Shown in pieces: positions 56,191-64,000 of a DNA stretch of 64,000 nt (position 1 is its first letter; every line of letters starts with the position of its first letter). Source of the stretch: Termitomyces sp. T153 (taxonomy: Eukaryota > Basidiomycota > Agaricomycetes > Agaricales > Lyophyllaceae); contig JACKQL020000037.1 in the NCBI GenBank assembly GCA_018296165.2, positions 451,448 through 515,447 of the forward strand, read 5' to 3'. The position numbers and the translations under genes were made by a program. Below the pieces are notes generated by a model. The model had not been told where the DNA came from, ran no database searches, and saw nothing but the letters and a program-made list of their open reading frames with translations.

Positions 56191-59100
56191 ATGATGCTCG
56201 CCCCAGACAACCCCCCAGCACACCTCCCCTCCCACTCCTCCACAAACCTCCTCCTCCGCACCACTCTCCCCTTCACCGACAAACCCGTTCCCACCCTAGT
56301 CGACAGCGGTGCCACTGATAACTTTGTTGACAAATCCCTGGCAGCGCTCGCCCCACAACCCCTCCGCCGCCTCCCCGCCCCGATCCCCCTCAAACTCTTT
56401 GATGGAGACTCTACCCCAGTGGGAGACATCACTCATTGCCTAGAAACGACCCTGACCTTCACCGACGGATAACAGCAAGAACTCCAACTACTCGTCACAA
56501 AATTACACCCCTCTGCCCCCATCATCTTAGGGTTCTCATGGCTCCGCTCCACCAATCCCCGCGTCGATTGGCCCAGTCTCACCCTACGCCTCAACCGGGA
56601 CAACCCCACCGACTCCAGACTGGTACCCCTCCATGTCTCACCCCCCTCCGAGAGCTCCGAGACCACAATCAACCAACCCCGGACTCCACCGCAACTTCGC
56701 TCTAGGTCTGCATGATTGTTCGTCATCTATGTCCGACTTGGCAGCTTGCTCAAGGTACTTCTCGCCCTCATAGACAGCGGCGCCTCCAGTGTCTTTGTCA
56801 GCAACCAACTCAACCTCCGATGCAACGACCTCGACAAACCCCTCAAGCTCCAACTGTTCAACGGGAGCCCCGCCATGACAAGAATCACACAGTACCATGA
56901 CAACACCCTCACCCTCGATAACGACCTGCAGTTCCAGGCCCAACTCCTCATTACCCAACTACCCCCGTTGACCCCAATTGTGCTCAGACTCCTGTGGCTG
57001 CGAGACGTCAATCCCGACATCAACTGGAAGAACCTCACCATGCAATTCCCCGGCCCCGAAGCAAGCTTAGCAGCCGCCATCCACCTCCGCTTCCAGTCTA
57101 TCCCTGACCCCGACGCCACCCCGGCCCCGACTGCTACACCTATGGTACCCAACCTCAACATTAAAATCATCGGCGCCGTCTCCTTCGCGCGTCTCCTATG
57201 AGAAGGCACCCCTGCCTTCCAGTTGCAAGTCATGCCAGCCCTACCTGAGGAATACCTCCGTGCAGGGACTACCACGCCAGAAAAAAAGACGGAGGAACAG
57301 ATCCTATCCGAAGTAGTTCCCCCAGAGTATCATAAGTTCGCTGACATGTTCTCCGAAGGAAGTGCCAAGGAACTCCCTCCACACCGCTCCTATGACCACC
57401 AGATCGACCTCGAAGAAGGTACCTCACCCCCATTTGGCAAGATCTACAACATGTCTGAAGTCGAGCTCCAGGCCCTGAAGGAATACCTCGACGACATGTT
57501 CAGCAAAGGTTTCATACGTCCCTCAATCTCCGTGGCTGGCGCCCCGGTTCTGTTTGCCAAGAAAAAAAGACGGATCCCTCCAACTCTGTGTGGATTATTG
57601 GGGGCTCAACAAAGTCACCAAGAAGAACCGGTACCCCCTCCCCTTAATCAGAGACCTTGTTGATCGCCTTCGCAGTGCCAAGGTTTACACAAAAATCGAC
57701 CTTTGTTCCAGCTACAACAACGTCCGGATCGCCCCAGGACATGAATGGAAGACCGCCTTTCGCACCCGCTATGGCCTCTTTGAGTATCTCATAATGCCCT
57801 TTGGAATGACTAACTCCCCTGCCACCTTCCAGTACTTCATGAACGACATCTTCCACAACATGAACAACGTCTTTGTCATCATATATTTGGACAATATCCT
57901 GATCTACTTGAATTTGCCGGCGGAGCATTCGGAGCACGTCCACTGTGTCCTGGAACGACTCCGAGAGTATCACCTTCATGCTAAACCCAAAAAGTGCTCA
58001 TTCCACACAGTGGAAGTTGAATATCTTGGGGTCATTGTCACCCCCGACGGTGTGCGCATGGACCCCGCCAAGGTCAACGCAATACTCAACTGGCCCTCCC
58101 TGCAGAACGTCAAGGAGGTACAGTCATTCTTGGGGTTTGCTAACTTCTATTGCCACTTCATCGACAACTACTCTGGGATCACCAAACCCCTCAACCGACT
58201 CACATGGAAGGACACCCCTTGGGATTGGGACAGCAAGTGCCAGAGCGTATTCCTCCTCCTGAAGAAGGCCTTCACCTCCGCTCTGGTCCTCCGCCATTTC
58301 AACCCCTCCCTACCGATCGTGCTTGAATGTGACGCCTCCGACTACGCTATCGCCGGGATACTCTCCCAGTCGAACTCGGGGGGCAAGGATCTCCGCCCCG
58401 TCGCCTTCTACACCCAATCAATGATCCCAGCGGAACTCAACTATGACATTTATGACAAGGAACTCCTCACGATTGTTGAAGCCTTTCGTCAGTGGTGGGC
58501 CTACCTCAAAGGGTCCCCACACCGCATCCAAGTCTACTCCAATCACAACAACCTGCAATATTTCACGACCACGAAACAGCTCAGCTGCCGCCAGGCTTGA
58601 TGGTCTGAAATCCTTTCGGAGTACGATTTTACCATTCACTACTGCCCTGGGCAACTTGGCGCAAAGCCCGACGCCCTCACTCGGAGACCTGACATGTATT
58701 TGAAGAAATCGTTTGAAACTGAATGAAATGCATTCAACCATCGAGTGGTAATCCCACCCGAACATCTAACATGCCGTGCTGATTTTAAACAAAGAAGGAA
58801 TCCTCCAGCAGATCAGGAATTCACCCCCGGACCCCTTCTTCAACCAGCACAACCCCCACAACAACCCCAACGAGTCGAGCGTAGACAACCCCTTTTTGCT
58901 ATCCCCGGACCACCGCCTGCTGCTCTGGAGTGGATGAATCTACGCCCCGGACCACAAGTCCATTTGCCTTGACATACTCCAGCAGCACCACAATCACAAA
59001 CTCCAGGGGCACCCGGGAATTCGTAAGACCCTTCAACTCATCTCCCGGACTTATTTTTGGCCAGGAATGAAGAAGGACGTCACGCGATATGTAAGAGCCT

Positions 59101-60254
59101 GTGAACCCTGCCTACGGGCCAAAGTACCCCGCCATCGCCCCCACGGATTACTGAAACCCCTCCCCGTCAGTCGCCGCCCCTGGTCTTCAATATTGATGGA
59201 TCATATCGTCAAACTCCCCAACTCCAAAGGTTTCGACGCAATCCTTGTCGTCGTCTGCCGCCTTACCAAACAAGCCCTCTTTATTCCCTGCTACACTACT
59301 GACACCACCCTGGATTTTGCCAAACTATTTCTAGAACACGTATTCTCCAAACACGGACTTCCCAACAACATCATCTCTGACCATGGACCCCTATTCGTAT
59401 CTCATTTTTGGCAATCGCTGTGCAAGGCACTCGAGATCAAAACCAGCCTCTCTACTGCCTACCACCCAGAAACTGACGGACAAACCGAGCGCGTAAACCA
59501 GACGTTAGAACAGTACCTTCGCCTCTACGTTAACTATTTACAGAATGACTGGCACACAGAGCTTCCCCTCGCCAAATTCACCTACAACAACACGCCCCAC
59601 TCTGCCACCGGAGTTTCCCCCTTCTACGCCAACAAGGGCTACAATCCTCGACTCATGCTGTCCCTCAAAGACATCCCCTCCCACATTGCCCACGAAGTCG
59701 CCGAGGACCTCCGATCCCTCCACCAATTCCTCCGGGACAAGATCAACACTGCCAACCAAGCCTACTCCAAGCACGCCAACGCCCGTCGCAAGCCGACCCC
59801 CGACTGGCCCCCCGGCACCTTGGTCTGGCTCGACCAACGAAATCTTAAGACCCGGAGGCCTTCCATCAAACTCAACCACAAATGCCTCGGCCCATTCAAG
59901 ATCCTCCGGAAGGTCTCCACCCACGCTTACAAACTCGACCTGCCTCCGGGCCTGAAGGGCCTCCACCCTGTGTTCCACATTCGACTCCTTGAAAGGCACG
60001 CTCCAGACCCCTTCCCCGGCCAACGCCCCAGCCGACCGCCCCCCGTCAAAGTCGAGGACAAGTATCACTATGAGGTCGACGAGATCCTCAACTCCCATAT
60101 AGTTTGCGGCCAACTCCAGTACTTGGTCCGCTGGAAAGGCTATGGACCTGAGGACAACACGTGGGAACCCCAAAAGAACCTTGACAAAGCCCCCGACAAA
60201 CTCTGGGACTTCCACCAACAGAATCCCGCCAAGCCCCGGAACCCCCGAGACTGA
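56191..60254 (+). pseudogene. Family A pol: two proteases, RT, RNase H, integrase, chromodomain
   Basis: Domains in order: retropepsin 1 (TLVDSGATDNF, Asp codon 56302; 'ILGFSWLRSTNPRVDW'), retropepsin 2 (ALIDSGASSVF, Asp codon 56773; 'LLWLRDVNPDINW'), RT (57300-58060; catalytic box YLDN at 57884-57895), RNase H (about 58300-58700; 'VLECDASDYAIAGIL'), HHCC zinc finger (about 58975-59120), the integrase core with 'MDHIVKLP', 'ISDHGPLF' and '[15 protein letters not shown]', and the chromodomain ('[17 protein letters not shown]', about 60118-60170). Breaks: TAA 56470, TGA 56713, TGA 57199, a frameshift at the A7 run 57562-57568, TGA 58598 in 'RQA*WSE', TGA near 58722 and a frameshift near 58975-59060. 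The integrase-chromodomain part (59067-60254) is a clean 395-codon frame. Confidence 0.85.
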
Positions 60255-60483
60255 CCCAACACAGATGGCAATAGTGGGCGTAACCCCTGCCTCTGGGTTC
60301 ACCAGGGATTCAACTCCCACCAGTACTCTCCTACGTGTTTCCACTTACTCCTCTCCTCGCTCTGTCTGAAACTCCCCACACTCAGCAGAAGGACCAGAGA
60401 CTGTATAGGAACAAGCAGTGTACATATATATACTTGAACAAGAAGGGGCAGAGAACAAGTCAACGATGGGGTCCGAATTCCCC

Positions 60484-62179
60484 TCACTCTCCCTCCTCCT
60501 CTGACCCTAACCCCACTACCCTTCCCACCATGAACACCTCCAACTGTGCCACTACCGCCGCCAGAACCTCAGGTTGCCTGGGAAGCAGTTCCCCCACATC
60601 TGTCGCCATCTCCTACCATGCCCCAGGATCTGCCGTCACCCTCCGCCGATGCCCTGCCAACAGATGCCCCATCTGCATAACCCCTTGACCCAACTCCAGT
60701 GGAAGGTCCCCAGGCATCTTCGCCAACCCATCATGGATGGACCCCAGTGCTGCCGACGCTCCGTCGAGAAGGATGCGATGCTCCCTGGCCCAGTCTGTGG
60801 AACCTGAATCAGCGCTTAGGAGACAAAAGCGGGGAAACCACTCACGAAGCACTCCTCGTGGACCCAAGGCCACCTCGTTGGCAAGCCATTCCTCCCGCTG
60901 CCGCGCCCTCTCTGCCGCTGCCCGGACTTCCCCAGCGCTGGAACCCTGCTGGGTCTCCCGCACCCCTGAGCCTCCTGCCCACTGCGTTGCCACCTCTGCC
61001 GCCTCCGTCCGCGCCTGCAAATGCACCATCCGCACCTCCAACTCCTGCAGACAAGATAATTGCTCCGCAGCAGTCCCAACAGCAACATCCTTGTCTTTCC
61101 ATGCCAGGTCCCGTTCCCTCCGAACCCCGTCCAACTCCCGTCGAGCCCCATCCCTCTCCTCCCATACCCCCTGAATCTCCTCCTCATGTGCGACCAACAA
61201 CTGTTCCAAACCCTCTACCTGACGCCGCAGATAGGCCTCCGCAACCAACCACAACCTATCTGCAGACTGCTCAACAGGGGCTTCAGATGTAGGGGAGTAC
61301 ACCGCGGAACCAGGGGGGCCCCCCATTACCTGCTTGCCCCGCGCCTGCTTACTGGGACCCGCCTTGGGTGAAGGGGACACTCTCCATTCCCCTTTCTCCT
61401 GCGTGGAAGGGGCCCCCTCCCTCCATCCACCTCGCGGGGGACCCACCTTCATGACAGGCACGCTAACCTGTTCCCCTTCCTCAGCCCTGGAGCCCCTCCC
61501 TGACACCCTGCCCTTCCGCCCTTCCTCCAGCTGCGCTGCGACCCAACCTTGATCCCACCCTTGCTCCGCCGCGACGCAGATGGCTTGCCAACTCAGGGTG
61601 ACGGAACACTTCTCGTGCCACGAACGGCATGGAAGGCACACCGACATGTCCCGCCATACCCCCGATGCAGGTTCCCCAAACTCACACTGCTCCCCTTGTT
61701 GGGTACAAGACGCACACTGCAGGGGCATGTTGGTCCGGGAAACATGAAGCTAAGTGGCCACTCACTGGGGCCGCCGCCTGACACCACTCAAGGGTGGGGG
61801 GACCCCTTGCCCGACCCACTGCCTCGGCAAACTGCTCCGGCGTCACCTCCGCCTGTACCACCCTCGAACCCTCTGGGACAAGCCGAACCACCCCCGGGCA
61901 AATGCCAGACTTGGAGTGCGTAGAAGTGACCACGCCTGCTGGTGGCTGCATCACATCTGCACCAGACGTTGGCCCTGAGGGACCAGCCACAGCTGCGGAC
62001 AACTCTGCAAAAGGACAATCAGTGTTCTGGGGTACATGGGACGGACCGCACTCATGACTACAGTACATTGCCTCGACCCGACGGCAATCTTGGCGACCCT
62101 CTGAATCTTTGGAGGATGACAGCTGGGAAGGCGGGGACGGCGACCTAGATGCTGTGGGAGAATAAGCTGAAGAAGACAT
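60484..62179 (-). CDS. Antisense spliced gene of the chromovirus: Cys-cluster and coiled-coil protein
   Basis: Start MSSSAYSP at 62179. Exon 1 is 62179-61766 (138 codons). The intron 61765-61717 runs GTGAGT to CTGCAG. Exon 2 runs from 61716 to TAG 60615-60613 (about 505 residues in all); the same frame stays open 42 more codons to TGA 60486-60484. Exon 1 is Ser/Pro-rich and ends 'RGPPTLEWCQAAAP'. Exon 2 begins exactly at the first Cys of CASCTQQGEQC, and CLPCRSWHEKC follows 15 residues later. Two C-x2-C-x6-C units are the spacing of a fungal Zn2Cys6 cluster, with an unusually long linker and few basic residues. A basic/Pro-rich stretch leads to a long heptad-rich coiled coil ('LRRQVEGLEQLLVAHEEEI', then Arg/Glu-rich). 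Function is unknown; DNA binding or Gag interaction are guesses. A TATA-like TTATTAAAAG lies at 62225-62216. A decayed copy at 12031-12503 conserves exon 1 and the donor. Confidence 0.72.
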
Positions 62180-62380
62180 TGCAACAAGCTGGTGGACTCC
62201 CGGGTGCATCCACCCCTTTTAATAACTTAAGAAGGGGCCCCTGACGAATGGCGGCCACACCTCAACTTCCTTCCCCACGCCACCGCCGCTCGCTGCGGTT
62301 TGATCAATATTGATCAACTTTGATTCCCACGCCCTACCAATCCCCGACTCGCTCCCCGCATCTCGAGGGTCTTGACGCTG

Positions 62381-62391
62381 AAGGGGGGTGA
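62381..62391 (+). other. Polypurine tract, family A
   Basis: AAGGGGGGTGA immediately before the 3' LTR. The same tract in reverse complement flanks the LTRs at 11818 and 63985. Confidence 0.85.
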
Positions 62392-62997
62392 TGTCATGAC
62401 CCGCTCCCTAGACACTGCTCCCAACCCCTCCCAATTTCCCATCTAACTCCCCTGAACCCCACCCACACTTTTGCACCCACACTGGATAACTCCGACGCTT
62501 CTCTGGCAAACCCCGACGGCAACTCCCTCTCTATAGCCATCAACACCCCCCCTGAAACCTTCCCCCACCGTTCCTGGCCACGTCATATGTCCCCAACCCC
62601 CTACCCTAGTTTACCCAACCCGTCCTGGAGTGTCACAACGTCCCCAGAGCAGCTGCGCTCCCAACTGATCCCATCAGAATACCGCCGTGGCCCGACCTTG
62701 GATTGTACCCAACACCCATTGACTCTGCACAGCTCCGTCAACCCCCACCATCATATCCGCCACCCTCGGAGGTACTCAGTAGTCAGTATATAAGTCATAG
62801 AATAACTCCTCGAACTTTAGTCTTGATATTACATTTACCAGTTTCCTATGTCTCGTCTCTAGTCTCGTCTCTGTTTCTGTTTTTTAAGTTTTGAATCTAT
62901 CTTTTTCCTCAGTCTCATCTCATCTCTGTCTCGTCTCGACTGTACATATTTCCTTTGTCCTCCTAAGTTCCTCTTGCTCCCTACGTCAGTACAAACC
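62392..62997 (+). repeat. 3' LTR of the family A element, truncated by an insertion
   Basis: The first 606 bp match 52520-53125. The match stops at TACAAACC, where an inverted A LTR begins (TGTCAGG at 62998). The remaining ~390 bp of this LTR are presumably beyond the window on the far side of the inserted element. Confidence 0.88.
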
Positions 62998-64000
62998 TGT
63001 CAGGTTCCGCTGACGACGGTGGCTCAGTACACTGGCGAGTCCTTACTAGGCGGACGCGATGTCCTGCGTTTATAACCAGGCGCCCGGGGTTGGAGCGGAG
63101 GTGGGGAAGGCTTGCGAGGGGCCCCTAGGGATAGCGGCCCGAGTAGGTCCGGAGTGATTCAGAGGGGTCTAAGACCGGAGGTACTGGTCGTTGACCCGGG
63201 GTGGGTGTCGGAGCTCGTTAGCGGACGCACGAGGGGATTGCGGGGTAGGCGGAGGCTTCTCGGCTATCGGGGGGGCGGGGTCGGTTGGATAGGGGGTTAC
63301 CGGGGCTTGATGGGTTCCGGGGTGAGCGGGTAGTGAGGCCCGGGGTTGTCGTTAGGAATGTTCAGGTCGTGGCGCGTGCGCGGAGTTCGTACTGATGTAG
63401 GGAGCAAGGGAACCTCAGGGGAACAAAGGAAATATGTACAGTCGAGACGAGACGGAGACGAGACGAGACTGAGAAAAGATAGATTCGAAACCTAGGAACA
63501 GAAATACAAACGAGACGAGAGACGAAACATAGGAAACCGGTAAAATGTAATATCAAGACTAGGGTCCGAGGAGTCATTCTATGACTTATATACCAACTAC
63601 TGGGTGCCTCCAAGGGCGGCGGATGTGATGGCGGGGGTCGACGGGGCTGTGCTGAGTCGACGGGTGTCGGGTACAACCCAAGTTCGGGCCGCGGCGGTAT
63701 TCTGATGGGATCAGTTGGGGGCGCGGCCGCTCCGGGGCGTCGTGGCACTCCGGGATGGGTCGGGTGAACTAGGGTAGGGGGTCGGGGACGTATGACGTGG
63801 CCAGGAACGGTGGGGAAGGTTTCAAGGGGGTGTTGATGGCTACGGATAGGGAGTTGCCGTCGGGGTTTGCCGGAGAAGCGTCGGAGTTGCCCAGTGTGGG
63901 CGTCGAAAGTGTGGGCGGGGTTCCGGGGAGTTATCGGGAGGGGTTGGGGGCCGTGTCTAGGGATCTAGGGAGCGGGTCGTGACATCACCCCCCCTTCAGC
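62998..64000 (-). mobile_element. 3' end of a second, inverted family A element
   Basis: LTR 62998-63984 (987 bp, reverse orientation) is followed by TCACCCCCCCTTCAGC (63985-64000), the reverse complement of the polypurine tract. Its interior therefore lies to the right of the window. CpG content is high, so it is young, and it was inserted into the 3' LTR of the first element. Confidence 0.85.

Larger units (their letters stand above)
52520..62997 (+). mobile_element. Young Ty3/gypsy chromovirus, family A, with antisense gene
   Basis: 5' LTR 52520-53513, self-complementary primer site 53514-53526, gag 53546-56119, a double protease and pol 56191-60254, an antisense spliced gene 62179-60484, polypurine tract 62381-62391 and 3' LTR from 62392. 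The 3' LTR is cut at 62997 by the LTR of another A copy. The two LTRs differ at about 25 of 606 aligned positions, all transitions, so the insertion is fairly recent. pol carries four in-frame stops and two frameshifts and gag one stop, so this copy is probably not autonomous as it stands. Confidence 0.88.

Noticed and set aside
59538..60344. 268-codon minus-strand frame opposite the integrase/chromodomain
   Set aside because: Its composition is the mirror of the integrase codons, it has no motif order of its own, and it is not in the position of the antisense gene.

Overview
The window reads as nuclear DNA of a basidiomycete fungus, most likely an agaricomycete. The host genes carry many short introns of about 50-60 bp with GTRNGT-type donors. 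One gene encodes a fungal cellulose-binding CBM1 module. The rest is dominated by nested fungal transposons: Ty3/gypsy chromoviruses, Copia, a DIRS-like tyrosine-recombinase element, hAT and Tc1-like elements. All gene models were spliced by hand and the phases checked.

Layout. 1-1437 is ALG5. From about 1860 to 16690 lies a CpG-poor block of old nested repeats: an hAT relic with a solo LTR (family A), a Tc1-like element with another solo LTR A inside its transposase, a minus-strand chromovirus (family B) cut by a minus-strand family A fragment, and an unidentified LTR element (family C). 16700-37218 is the gene-rich core. It holds a secreted CBM1 protein, a GPATCH1-type G-patch protein, MAK11, a decayed transposase-exonuclease fusion, mitochondrial GatA (HER2) and RXT3. 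It also holds three convergent tRNA-Ile/tRNA-Ala pairs, one of them with a decayed tRNA-Ala. 37219-52519 is a second CpG-poor block. It contains a complete minus-strand Copia element (TSD TACTA) whose 3' LTR is interrupted by a DIRS-like element and by a 129-bp MITE-like insert, then a solo LTR B, a probable RXT3 fragment and the 5' half of a family B chromovirus. 52520-62997 is a young family A chromovirus that interrupts B. Its own 3' LTR is interrupted by the LTR of another, inverted A copy running off the right edge.

The most interesting system is family A. Its LTR carries a TATA box about 32 bp upstream of a 13-nt sequence that is perfectly complementary to the sequence just after the 5' LTR, which suggests Tf1/Sushi-style self-priming. 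Its pol begins with two retropepsin domains in tandem. Between pol and the 3' LTR lies a convergent, antisense, spliced gene. It encodes a protein with a C-x2-C-x6-C pair resembling a Zn2Cys6 cluster, followed by a coiled coil. A decayed second copy at 12031-12503 keeps this gene's protein motifs and its splice donor. The catalytic aspartates of all four reverse transcriptases visible here have been changed in the way CpG-to-CpA decay would predict.

The host genes are ordinary housekeeping functions (N-glycosylation, spliceosome, 60S biogenesis, mitochondrial Gln-tRNA formation, histone deacetylation) and do not form a pathway together.
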